Positions 15,018 to 22,700 of a DNA stretch of 64,000 nucleotides are shown one piece after another. Source of the stretch: Curtobacterium sp. MCPF17_052. Its GTDB lineage: Bacteria; Actinomycetota; Actinomycetes; Actinomycetales; Microbacteriaceae. Within the stretch, counting starts at the first letter, position 1. Each line of letters begins with the position of its first letter. The stretch covers positions 1-64,000 of the forward strand of contig NZ_QKSD01000008.1 of assembly GCF_003234085.1 (NCBI RefSeq), in the 5' to 3' direction. Both the position numbers and the translations under genes were made by a program. The notes beneath the pieces were generated by a model. That model saw nothing but the letters and a program-made list of their open reading frames with translations, was not told where the DNA came from and searched no databases.

Positions 15018-16200
15018 CGTGGACCACCTCCCGAGAGTGATCTGAAGTTGTAGGTCGACCAGCTAATGGGCGAAGGTAATTCTCACTCAGCCAGCGTACA
15101 ACTGGAACTGCAACCGCGTCTCCAAACGCAAACAGGGCCTGGTTTGTGCGGGCTGCGCTGAGGTCAAAATCGCCGGCCCCCATCAAACGAGCATATTCTA
15201 GCGGGGTCATCCAACGGACCTTTATGTCGCCTAACCCCAGGCGAACGACAGCCTGTTTCGATGACCCGCCACGAGCGGTACGGAGGCAGCCTGAGATGTC
15301 GTCGGGCCTAACTTCCCAAGTTGCGACGCCATTCCTTGTTCGACGATAAGCGGTTCGGTAAGTAAATTCCCCTGCGGATTTTAGCTTGTTGACGCGGTCG
15401 AGCTGTATGGTCGACAGTGATGTCTCAAACTTGTTGACACGCTCTCCATCCCACCACCGGCTATCGTCATCGCCCATTTGTTCTACCGTGTCAGAAAGTC
15501 CTGTGGTCATGATTGGCGGAGGAGCAGGCAGGGCTGCTCGATGTGTTCGTAAGGAGGGGTCGGCAAAGAACGATTGTAGAAAAGCAGGTCGTAGTTCGTT
15601 TGGTTTTTCGTCGGCACTCAGGGGAGTCTCGAGGCTAGCAACGACGAAGAGACGTGGCCGCGATTGGGGTACGAATCGGCGGGCATCGATTGTCAAAACA
15701 TCGACGGAATAGCCTAGGCTATTAAAGGCTTTGATCGCGGCGGTGAGATCATCACCGCCGTGCGAGCTCGCGAGTCCTACGACGTTCTCGAGGACGGCAA
15801 TACGAGGGCGATCCTCTTCTAGTTCAGCGAGAAGCTTCACAAAGTGCCAAAACGCCATTGATTCGCCAGACTGCAAGCCTCCTCTTGAACCTGCTAGCGA
15901 CAGGTCAGTACAAGGAGAAGAAGCCCACGCCACGGTGGCGTTCTTGGGCAACTGGTCTACGCTGACTGAATGGATATCGCCGACGACATAGTTATGTTTG
16001 TCCGCATTCTCGAATTGTTTCTTGTACATCTCGAATTTGGCTGGCTCATAATCATTGGCCCAACTCACTTCGAAGCCGGCTGCTTCTAAGCCTAGGCGAG
16101 CGAGTCCGATCCCTGCGAAGAACTCGAGTACTTTTGGGCGCTCGTCCGGTCCGGGTGTGAGGTTTGGCACGTCTTCGAGACTACCTGCGACCGCCGACAC
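15010..16200 (-). CDS. dcm: DNA cytosine-5 methyltransferase
   Basis: This 396-residue C5-cytosine DNA methyltransferase uses S-adenosylmethionine. The motifs are in canonical order: I, VLEFFAGIGLARLGLEAAGF (from residue 24); IV, SSPCTDLSLAG with the catalytic Cys97; VI, AVLENVVGL near 135-143; VIII, RRFVPQSRPRLFVVAS near 173. A variable target-recognition region follows, then motifs IX-X (EYARLMGAGDF and FGDAVAVPVVRWL). A GTG start at 16200 gives this N-terminus; another GTG 30 bases downstream is possible, and neither has a strong ribosome site. The gene leads an operon with the GIY-YIG gene. The lower GC than the flanking DNA supports transfer. The target sequence cannot be read from the protein. 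Confidence 0.9.
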   Translation of the reverse strand: MSAVAGSLEDVPNLTPGPDERPKVLEFFAGIGLARLGLEAAGFEVSWANDYEPAKFEMYKKQFENADKHNYVVGDIHSVSVDQLPKNATVAWASSPCTDLSLAGSRGGLQSGESMAFWHFVKLLAELEEDRPRIAVLENVVGLASSHGGDDLTAAIKAFNSLGYSVDVLTIDARRFVPQSRPRLFVVASLETPLSADEKPNELRPAFLQSFFADPSLRTHRAALPAPPPIMTTGLSDTVEQMGDDDSRWWDGERVNKFETSLSTIQLDRVNKLKSAGEFTYRTAYRRTRNGVATWEVRPDDISGCLRTARGGSSKQAVVRLGLGDIKVRWMTPLEYARLMGAGDFDLSAARTNQALFAFGDAVAVPVVRWLSENYLRPLAGRPTTSDHSREVVHDG

Positions 16201-16716
16201 CTTAGGTGCTCAGCAACTGGTTGCGTGCCACTCGAGTGGTTCGTCGCGCTGCCCCGAGGCCGGGGCGGGGTGGGTGGAGGCAGGCGGGGTCACCGGCGAT
16301 GCCGCTCTCCTTGTGATGGGGTGTGAACGTGGCCGTGGGGGTCCTGGAAGATCGTTCCAAGCCTGTGATCCTCGACTCCGTTGGTGGTTCCGACGCCTCC
16401 GCCGTCGGTCTCGGACGGTGTGCGCCCTGGATCAAGTAGGGCGAGAGACCGCCGCCGATGACGGGTAGGTCCTGTACGGCGGGGCAGCCTCGTCCGTAGG
16501 CGGTAGCGCCCGCTTGCGTGACGCTCGACCACAGATTGACGGACCCGGGCGTTGCAGTTGTCGGGTCGCGTCGGAGTCACGCCCAGTTCACAGCCACGGA
16601 AGCGAGCCGCGGCGCGCGACTGCCTCATTCGGTTCTCGGCACCCGCCGTCAAAAATCCGTGTTCTAGTGGAACCGGCCGCAAGTGCTGGTGTTTACGGGA
16701 GGGTTCCGTGTTTCCG
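16201..16716. other. Intergenic stretch, no gene seen
   Basis: About 515 bases between the methyltransferase start and the end of the murP-like relic. Open frames here are Arg/Pro-rich and match nothing I know. I see no transposase remnant, tRNA or convincing hairpin. The methyltransferase promoter should lie at the left end. The composition changes here from mixed back to GC-rich, so it probably contains the right junction of the island. Confidence 0.4.
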
Positions 16717-18270
16717 CTAGTTCTCGACGGAGGAGTGCGCGCGCCAGCCATTGCCATTGACGGTCGCAAGCTTCATTGACGAATCAGCCAGAAGTCCCAG
16801 ACCGAGCAACGATGCCGTAAGCGGCACCGACCCGGGTGAGGTCAACGGAGCCACTGAAGCCGACTGCGCCTCCAGATCAGCCAGCACCGAGTCGGACACT
16901 CCGAACAACAACGTCGCCACGAACCCGACGACGTACGCCACCACGAGCCCGACCCGTACCCGAGCAACGCCCACCTGTACCCGGACGAACCGTTCAGTAG
17001 CGCGATGAGCGACAGGTCGGACGCGCCGACGGCGATCGCCCCGATTGAGTGCCCGAGCTGCCCGAACAACCCGACGACACCGCCACCGAACGCTCCACCG
17101 ATACACGCGGTGATGAACGGCCGACCCAGGGGGAGCGTCACTCCGTAGATCAGGGGCTCACCGACACCGAGGAACCCGACTGGCAGCGCACCCCGAATGG
17201 TCCGCACCATCGAGGCGTTCAAGCGGAACCGCACCCACAGCGCTATGCACCGATCTGCCCGGCACCACCATCGCGAGCACCGGCAGCAGCATGGTCCACC
17301 CGGTCTGGTCGATCAGGGTGGTCTGAATAGGGGTGAGCCCCTGGTGCATGTTGGTCATGACGAGCGGCAGGAACAGGCTTCCAAGCACGAAGCCGGCGAA
17401 GGCTCCACAGTTCGCGAGCAGCCAGGTCGCAGCGGTGTCGTTAGCGACCGAGACGACACCCGCGACGCACATGAGCACGCCGAGGGTGATCGAGCCGGCG
17501 ACGAGCACGGTCACGGTCGGCACCACGATGAGTGCGATGACGTCGGGCGTGATCCGACGTATGAAGCGCTCGACCCACGCGGCGAGGATGCCGCCGGCCA
17601 GTGCACCGAGCACACCGCCCTGCCCGGGCGTCAGGGTCTCGCCGAACACCGTGACGTTCGCGACACCGGCTGCGACGATGATGCCGTCGACCGCACCGCC
17701 GAGGACGGGCGTGCTGCCGAACTCCTTCGCGGCGTTCATGCCGACGAAGACGGCGAGCAGCGAGAGGATTCCGGACGATAGCACCCCGAGGAACGGCGTC
17801 ACCCCGGGCACCTACCCCAGGTTCGTCAAGATGCCGTTGATACCGGCGATCAGCCCGCAGGCGATCAGCGCGGGGATGAGCAGGATGAAGATCGCGGAGG
17901 TCTTCCGGATCGCGCGCATGGTGCGGCCGTCTGAACGAGCCCGCGCAGTTGCCTTGATCTCGGCTCCGCAAGCCGCGAGTTCTTCAGGTGAGGACCCACC
18001 AGCCGCAGCCGACGGGGCGGCCGCGCGCAGAGCTTCCAGGCCATCGGCCACGCGGTCGACGAGACCCGGGCCGAGCACGATCTGCAGGTTCGAGCCGGCC
18101 GCGATGGTGGCCATGACGCCGTCGGTGGACTTGAGTTCTTCGAGCGCGACGGACGAGTCGGACACGACCTCGACCCGCAGGCGGGTCATGCAGTTCTCGA
18201 CGTCGGCGATGTTCGCGGAACCGCCGACGGCGCCGAGGATCTGCTGGGCGAGTTGCTGGGCATCGGGCAC
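16717..18270 (-). pseudogene. Broken PTS EIIBC permease (murP-like)
   Basis: This is a phosphotransferase-system EIIB-EIIC permease of the glucose/sucrose/MurNAc family with several lesions. From a GTG at 18270 the EIIB domain is intact and keeps the phosphorylated Cys (DVENCMTRLRVEVV). EIIC begins IFILLIPALIACGLIAGING and is cut by an in-frame TAG at 17812-17814. The same frame resumes GVTPFLGVLSSGILS and continues through several membrane helices. A deletion and frameshift near 17240 leads to [20 protein letters not shown] and [13 protein letters not shown] in another frame, and a second shift near 17000 leads to the C-terminus in a third frame. Three independent defects make sequencing error unlikely. 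The adjacent murQ remnant suggests an N-acetylmuramate transporter. Confidence 0.85.
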
Positions 18271-18313
18271 TGCTGTGCTCCTCGGGAAAGGGGAAACGGA
18301 AAGGGGAACGGGG

Positions 18314-18616
18314 CTACAGAACTGCGCGCAACGAGCCAGCAGCAGCATCGAGGCGAGAACGCACGTCGGCCGCGGAGGCGCCGGTCAGGATCACGGCGAT
18401 GGCGGTCTTCACCTCGCCGTCCGAGGCATCGAGCGCCGTCTGGACCTCGGCGGGGGGAGCGCCCGTGATGGCGATGTCGGCCTCCCGCCCCGCGGCCGAG
18501 TCAAGGTTGCACGCTACGGAGACCGACAGGGCGGAGCGGCGCGGGGCCTCCAGGATGGCCGCGATCACGTAGGGCGTCCTGCCGGACGCGCTGATCCCGA
18601 CGACCTCGTCGTCGGG
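18314..18616 (-). pseudogene. murQ: murQ remnant (N-acetylmuramate-6-phosphate etherase)
   Basis: About 100 codons remain. The N-terminal side gives EVVGISASGRTPYVIAAIL, the conserved SIS-domain Ser-x-Ser-Gly-Arg-Thr loop of MurQ, then ACNLDSAAGREADIAI. Directly after it comes the MurQ C-terminus (ALDASDGEVKTAIAVILTG, then ASAADVRSRLDAAAG). The roughly 100 residues between these parts in intact MurQ are deleted, as is the first third of the gene. The stop lies 44 bases upstream of the murP-like relic, so the two formed an operon for recycling or scavenging MurNAc that has been lost. No gene is seen from 18617 to 18840. Confidence 0.82.
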
Positions 18617-18840
18617 ATCAGGTAGAGCGGCAGTCCGAGGACTGCGCCGTGCGAGCGCCTGCAACGTTTACAGACGTTCGTTGCCGCAGTCGGCTACTGA
18701 ACCTCATCACGGGCGAGGATCGAACCCTCCTCGCGGTGAACGAGTTTGAGGCGGAAGCGGGCGCCGAGCGAAAGCGGGAGCGCGGCTGCTATCTGGGCGT
18801 TGGCGCAGCGCCGCGATCACGGCTCGCGCGGCGCTGCCCC

Positions 18841-19140
18841 TCACCCCATCCGGTGCAGCCCTGTCGGCGTCCCCGGCCCCTCAGCCCGGGTGCTTTCCGC
18901 GGCCACGAGTCGCCCCACGGTCGCCCTTCGGACCGTGTCCGGCTGCAACTCCACCCCCGAGCACCACTTCGCGCAACCGCCGCAGCTCGGTCTTCGTGAA
19001 CGGTCTCCCGTAGCTGCGCCACCGCGTACTCGAGGATTTCGTCGTGCGCTTGCACCATCGCCCCCGCTGAGGCGACGGGCACCAGGCGCGCCCGCTCTTC
19101 GTCGATCGGCAGGGAGACAGCTGGCACGACGTCGAGGTGA
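18841..19140 (-). pseudogene. Truncated second nrtR copy
   Basis: This segment matches residues from about 103 to the C-terminus of the intact NrtR at 22701-23345. It reads HLDVVPA, then RARLVPVASAGAMVQAHDEI and LEYAVAQLRE. After a deletion of roughly 40 bases it shifts frame to VVLG-like GVELQPDTVRRATVGRLV, ending AEGPGTPTGLHR. The first half, with the Nudix part, is absent. The break lies only 11 bases from the stop of the epeB-like gene. Many substitutions separate the two copies, so this is an old paralogue or duplication. Confidence 0.8.
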
Positions 19141-19151
19141 CGACGTCGACT

Positions 19152-19907
19152 TCACATCGGCAGGAAGTCGAACCTACGAACTTTGGCGAGGACAGCCCAA
19201 GCAGCGGCCAACACGATCGCGGCGATCAGGTTCAAGACGATCGACAGACCCGAGATCGGCGGCAGGAAGCCACCGCTCGGACCAGTGAGGGTCAGCGGCA
19301 GGATGTTCGCGTAGAGGTTGACCGTGAACAGCTGCCCCCCGACGCCGATGAAGAACTCTTGCGTGTTCGGCGCCCCGATCCGCCAGAGCAAGACGGCCTG
19401 CACGCCGATGACGACGAGCAGCCCGACGGCGAAGAACGAAGTCGAAACTCCTCGACCACGGAGCACTTTCGACAGCGTTGCGAGGAAAGTCACCGAGAGC
19501 AGGAACGCCGCGATCGAAACGACCTTCGCCAGCGTCACGTACCCGATCACGGCTGCCGCGTCTGCTCCTGCGGGTTCGAGGAGGCTCTGCAGCTGCAGAC
19601 CGACCGTCAGGAGGTGCTGGACGGTGAGCAACACGGCGAGGACGCCCAGTTTGAGGCCGACGAGCTGCCAGCGACTTCTGGTGCTGATCTGGAACAGCTG
19701 GTCACGCCCGAGAACGACGAACGCGAACACCACGACGGCTGAGTAGACAGTCGTCGCGCTCCAGCACAACAAGGTGCACAGCGCTCGTATGACGTCCAAG
19801 GTGACGATGTTGGATGCGAGCACGGCGGCTACGCCGGTCACCGTCGTGGCGAGGTACGCGGCGACGAACACCGGCAGGTGCTTGCGGAACTCAACGCGCC
19901 AGAGCAT
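19152..19907 (-). CDS. epeB: Epipeptide ABC transporter permease (EpeB/YydJ-like)
   Basis: This 251-residue integral membrane protein has about six hydrophobic spans (roughly residues 11-32, 42-66, 84-104, 120-145, 156-174 and 220-244). Charged loops and the WRVEFRKHLPVF start are typical of ABC-2-like permeases of small exporters. It overlaps the end of the ATPase gene by 17 bases and is last in the operon, the position of yydJ (epeB) in Bacillus subtilis. There EpeAB protects the producer from its own epipeptide. Sequence similarity to YydJ cannot be judged by eye; the assignment rests on topology and gene order. Only 11 bases beyond its stop, the truncated nrtR relic begins. Confidence 0.82.
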   Translation of the reverse strand: MLWRVEFRKHLPVFVAAYLATTVTGVAAVLASNIVTLDVIRALCTLLCWSATTVYSAVVVFAFVVLGRDQLFQISTRSRWQLVGLKLGVLAVLLTVQHLLTVGLQLQSLLEPAGADAAAVIGYVTLAKVVSIAAFLLSVTFLATLSKVLRGRGVSTSFFAVGLLVVIGVQAVLLWRIGAPNTQEFFIGVGGQLFTVNLYANILPLTLTGPSGGFLPPISGLSIVLNLIAAIVLAAAWAVLAKVRRFDFLPM

Positions 19908-20577
19908 CAGCGGAGATCACTTCCTTGACTCGTGCTTCCAGACCGCCGCGTGCAGCAATCGCATGGACGTCTTCGCGCAGGACGAGCGCACCGTCGTGCA
20001 CGACGATCGCTTCGTCGAAGAGGTCTTCCAGTCCTGCCACGAGGTGCGTCGAGATGAGCGCAGTGGAACCTGACAAGCGGTGCTTTCCGATCAGATGCAC
20101 CAAGCGGTCCCGTGTCCAGGGGTCGACAGCGGCGAGCGGTTCGTCGAACACGTACAGCTGGCAGCGTCGGCTCAGGACGAGGCCGAGGTGGATCTGCTCC
20201 GACATCCCCTTGGATGCCTGGCTGACCCTGAGGTCATCGGGAAGACCGAGCTCGGCGAAGATCCTCCGAGCGACGTCGGCATCGAAGTCTGACCACAGCT
20301 GCTGTGCGAGTGCGACGCACTGATCGAGTCGGAGGTGTCCGTAGAGGAATGGTGCGTCGGGGAGGTAGGCGATGGAGTTGCCGTGGCGGGAGAGCACTCC
20401 GCGGTACCTGTTGATCACCCCGCACATCGACCGTATGAGTGTGCTCTTGCCGGCCCCGTTCTGACCGAACAGCCCGATCACGTGGCCCCGGTCCTCGATC
20501 GTCAGTGAGAGGTCGTCGACGGCGGTTCGACGGCCGAACCGCACGGTCAAGCCTTGGATCGTCAGGAGGTCAGGCAA
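19891..20577 (-). CDS. epeA: Epipeptide ABC transporter ATPase (EpeA/YydI-like)
   Basis: This 228-residue single-domain ABC ATPase has Walker A GLFGQNGAGKSTLIRSMCGV (residues 35-54), a Q-loop-like AYLPDAPFLYGHLRLDQ, a degenerate signature ASKGMSEQIHLGLVLSR, Walker B LYVFDEPLAAVD, and the H-switch LISTHLVAGLEDL. The ATG overlaps the stop of the protease gene by 8 bases, and its own end overlaps the permease by 17 bases. The pair should form an exporter or an immunity transporter at the cytoplasmic membrane. In B. subtilis the equivalent YydIJ (EpeAB) confers self-resistance to the YydF epipeptide. The place in the operon supports that role here. Confidence 0.88.
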   Translation of the reverse strand: MPDLLTIQGLTVRFGRRTAVDDLSLTIEDRGHVIGLFGQNGAGKSTLIRSMCGVINRYRGVLSRHGNSIAYLPDAPFLYGHLRLDQCVALAQQLWSDFDADVARRIFAELGLPDDLRVSQASKGMSEQIHLGLVLSRRCQLYVFDEPLAAVDPWTRDRLVHLIGKHRLSGSTALISTHLVAGLEDLFDEAIVVHDGALVLREDVHAIAARGGLEARVKEVISADALAR

Positions 20578-21331
20578 TGAGGTTCCTTGTCAGTGCGAGG
20601 GTGGTGCGGATGACCACGAAGACGATGAAGACGACGCCCGCGACCTTGATGCCGATCAGCCACGGGGGGTTCGCCGGGAGAGTGCGTGCAGCGTCGACGC
20701 CGGCTAGGGCGAGGAGCACCCGGTAACCGTCGGAGTTCAAGATCGGTACGACGTTCCAGGCCACCGCTATGAAGACCAGGTGTGCCGCGACTTCGATGCC
20801 TGAGGACCGGACGGCCCAGGTGTTCCCCACCAGCAGGAGGGCGTTGGTGGCGAGGTTCGCCAAGATGCCGGCAGCATGGACGATGACCTGTTCCTGTCTG
20901 CTCAGGAGCAGGCTCTGGTTCATCCGGACGTAGAACGCCGGGAAGACCCGGTAGTTGAGTTTGAACCCGACACGATCGACCGAGCGGCCGAATCCGCGGA
21001 GCACGAGGATGTGTGCTCCTTCGTGGATGAGGACGGAGAACACCAGGTAGACGGCCGCTGCGATCGCTGCTGACGAGTCCTCCGGCGTCGTGCTCGTCGG
21101 CAGGAGCATGGCATTGACTGCGAGGAGTGCCGGGAGCGTTCCGACGGTGCTCCACGCAGCCCAGGTCGGAGCAGACGACCGCCGGATTCGCGCGGCGGTC
21201 CGTATCGACTCGGGCAACGAGTCGACGGGGGCGCGGTAGTAGGTACGCTCCAGGCGATCGAAGACCACCGCGTGTCCGCCAGAGATGCGGAGTTCGCATC
21301 GATCATCGGCGTAGACCTGATCAGGCCGCAT
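20570..21331 (-). CDS. epeP: M50-type membrane protease (EpeP/YydH-like)
   Basis: This 253-residue polytopic protein has site-2-protease features: the zinc motif HEGAH at residues 103-107 inside a membrane helix (VFSVLIHEGAHILV), and the third ligand in NVVPILNSDG at 193-202, matching the family's Asn-x-x-Pro...Asp-Gly pattern. About five or six spans are seen. The N-terminal 50 residues are soluble (RCELRISGGHAVVFDRLERT). The frame is open much further upstream, but the ATG at 21331 overlaps the radical SAM stop by 11 bases as in the other junctions of the operon, so it is chosen. YydH (EpeP) is thought to cut the leader from the modified precursor; here the expected cut is just before the Trp of the 18-residue core. 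Confidence 0.88.
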   Translation of the reverse strand: MRPDQVYADDRCELRISGGHAVVFDRLERTYYRAPVDSLPESIRTAARIRRSSAPTWAAWSTVGTLPALLAVNAMLLPTSTTPEDSSAAIAAAVYLVFSVLIHEGAHILVLRGFGRSVDRVGFKLNYRVFPAFYVRMNQSLLLSRQEQVIVHAAGILANLATNALLLVGNTWAVRSSGIEVAAHLVFIAVAWNVVPILNSDGYRVLLALAGVDAARTLPANPPWLIGIKVAGVVFIVFVVIRTTLALTRNLIA

Positions 21332-22274
21332 CGACAGCTGCCCAGTACGCGTCGACCTGTGGCCTGATGAGGGCGATCGATTCCTCGTCCCTGAAGACGA
21401 TCGAGCACAGTTCGCAGGCCGAGACCACTTCGGTGACCGTGGCGGCGGGTGCGTCCGGTGCGACCCGCCGTATCGCGTCGATGAACCACTGGAACCCCTC
21501 GCGCTGCATGATCCCGAGCAGGGCATTGCGCTCGAACGTGTCGACCACTTGCTGGAACGACTGTGCACCTGCCCGGCCGAGTGTCATCCTCGTGTCGAAG
21601 ATCGGCGGCGAACAGCATGGGTACACGTTGCCGTCGTTGTGGAAGATCACCTGATTCCCCGGGCAGTGCAGCATGCCCCGGGTGATCGGGCGGCGGTGGA
21701 AATCGGACTCCGGAAGCGATCGTGCCTCGCCGGCAGGAACGACGGGGAACTGGGTGACCTGGATGCCGTGAACGCTGTCACCGAGTTCTGCCAGCAGTGC
21801 GCGAGAGTCCTGCGATCGACTCACGCACATGTTGAGCACGACCTTGATACGTCTGTCGTGCGAAGCATCGAGGATGTTCCTGATCCGCTCAGGTTTGACG
21901 TAGGGCGAGTGGAAGTCGTCGTAGCTCAGCGTGAGCTCCCGCAGTCCGGCATCCTCGAACTCGGCCAGGACTCGGTCTGCGGCTCGGCGTGTGACCCCCC
22001 AGAAGCCGTTGGTCACGCACGAGGCCACTCGTCCGCTGGCGGTGATCCGGGCGATGATCGACATCGTCCGAGCCCGCCGGATGAGGGGCTCACCGCCGGT
22101 GAGGCCGATCTCGCGCACATTGGGCTCGCGGAGGAGCTCGTCGACGATGTTGTCGACAAGGTCGTCGTCGAGGTTGGCCGTCGCGTTCGGAGAACTGCTG
22201 ACGCAGCAGTGTGCGCATCGTGCGTTGCACTTCGAATCGAAGTTGATGCCGACGCTCCAGCGTGGCTCAGCCAT
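21321..22274 (-). CDS. epeE: Radical SAM peptide epimerase (EpeE/YydG-like)
   Basis: This 317-residue radical SAM protein has the cluster motif KCNARCAHC (Cys16, Cys20, Cys23) and the SAM-binding GGEP at residues 60-63 in LTGGEPLIRRA. The C-terminal part has five cysteines: Cys204 (LHCPGN), Cys220-Cys221 (NVYPCCSPP), and Cys287 and Cys290 (ACELC). These could bind an auxiliary cluster and supply the thiol hydrogen donor that YydG uses when it turns L-residues of the precursor into D-residues. Which Cys donates cannot be told from sequence. A ribosome site ACGAGGA precedes the ATG. The gene lies 62 bases after the precursor gene and overlaps the protease gene. Predicted job: epimerise Val32 and Ile40 of the precursor peptide in the cytosol. 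Confidence 0.9.
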   Translation of the reverse strand: MAEPRWSVGINFDSKCNARCAHCCVSSSPNATANLDDDLVDNIVDELLREPNVREIGLTGGEPLIRRARTMSIIARITASGRVASCVTNGFWGVTRRAADRVLAEFEDAGLRELTLSYDDFHSPYVKPERIRNILDASHDRRIKVVLNMCVSRSQDSRALLAELGDSVHGIQVTQFPVVPAGEARSLPESDFHRRPITRGMLHCPGNQVIFHNDGNVYPCCSPPIFDTRMTLGRAGAQSFQQVVDTFERNALLGIMQREGFQWFIDAIRRVAPDAPAATVTEVVSACELCSIVFRDEESIALIRPQVDAYWAAVDAA

Positions 22275-22336
22275 GGTTTGTCCTCGTGTTGCTGTCGGGA
22301 AACAGTGGGCCCCCGCCCCGATCCCCGGACTGGTGA

Positions 22337-22477
22337 TCAGCCCTTACCGCTGCCGACGATCACGGCGCCGCCGCTTCCGACGACGAAGTACCACAGGTCG
22401 TCCACGACGTCGAGTTCTGCAACCCTGTCGTCCAGCGTGAAGCTCTGGAGCATGTTGGCGCTCTCGTTGTTCTGCAT
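22337..22477 (-). CDS. epeX: Epipeptide precursor (EpeX/YydF-like)
   Basis: This 46-codon gene encodes the RiPP precursor. The leader begins MQNNESANMLQSF and contains the acidic stretch LDDRVAELDVVDDL. The last 18 residues (29-46) are WYFVVGSGGAVIVGSGKG. The B. subtilis epipeptide is WYFVKSKENRWILGSGH: the first four residues, the Ile at core position 12 and the GSG at 14-16 coincide without a gap, as does the DL just before the Trp. The two residues that YydG epimerises (Val and Ile) therefore correspond to Val32 and Ile40 here. The middle of the core is Gly/Ala-rich rather than charged. The ribosome site AAAGGAGGG three bases before the ATG is nearly perfect and stronger than any neighbour's. 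The gene is too short for routine gene callers. Confidence 0.93.
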   Translation of the reverse strand: MQNNESANMLQSFTLDDRVAELDVVDDLWYFVVGSGGAVIVGSGKG

Positions 22478-22519
22478 GTTCCCTCCTTTCGAGTTCGTTG
22501 GGGCGGGCACGGGGCGGGG

Positions 22520-22560
22520 CGTGCAACACCATACTCAAATCCAGAACATCAGACCAGCAC
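22520..22560 (-). promoter_or_regulatory. Possible epe operon promoter
   Basis: The only AT-richer stretch between nrtR and the precursor gene. Read on the minus strand it carries a -10-like TATGGT (22528-22533) with TGA-rich sequence before it but no clear -35 box. It would give a leader of about 45 bases before the epeX start. Weak evidence. Confidence 0.3.
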
Positions 22561-22678
22561 TTCCGTGATTCGGGCGCGACGATCTCGCCGCGACGCTGCC
22601 GCGACGCTGCCGCGGTGTCGTCGACCGGCTCGCTCAGTGCCTCTGGGGGCACGGGTGCGCGAGCAGGGCTCCCGCGAC

Positions 22679-22700
22679 GAGCGACACGCTGCTGTCGCTC
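22679..22700. terminator. Short hairpin after nrtR
   Basis: An 8-bp stem (GAGCGACA/TGTCGCTC) with a 6-base loop lies exactly after the nrtR stop. It probably separates nrtR transcription from the epe operon. No U-tract follows. A short tandem CGCGACGCTGC repeat lies nearby at about 22588-22609. Confidence 0.55.

Noticed and set aside
12084..16200. DISARM or BREX system because of a C5-methyltransferase in a defence island
   Set aside because: None of the other required genes (DrmA/DrmB helicases, PglZ, BrxC and others) are present; only AIPR, GIY-YIG and the methyltransferase are seen.
16290..16769. A 159-codon open frame on the minus strand between the methyltransferase and the murP relic
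   Set aside because: Arg/Pro/Thr-rich with no hydrophobic core, no ribosome site and no family match; typical of spurious frames in this composition.
16717..18270. Intact PTS permease with sequencing errors
   Set aside because: One stop, one deletion and one further frameshift at separate places, plus a decayed murQ next to it, are better explained by true gene loss.
21332..21568. Longer N-terminus of the M50 protease
   Set aside because: It would overlap the radical SAM gene by 240 bases and is Ser/Arg-rich; the ATG at 21331 gives the small overlap seen at the other junctions.
21321..22477. Other radical SAM RiPP classes (sactipeptide, ranthipeptide, PQQ/mycofactocin type)
   Set aside because: The precursor core has no Cys, so thioether bridges are impossible; there is no Val-Tyr terminal pair as in mycofactocin; no RRE-domain partner is present. 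The epipeptide match at WYFV and I-x-GSG is specific.
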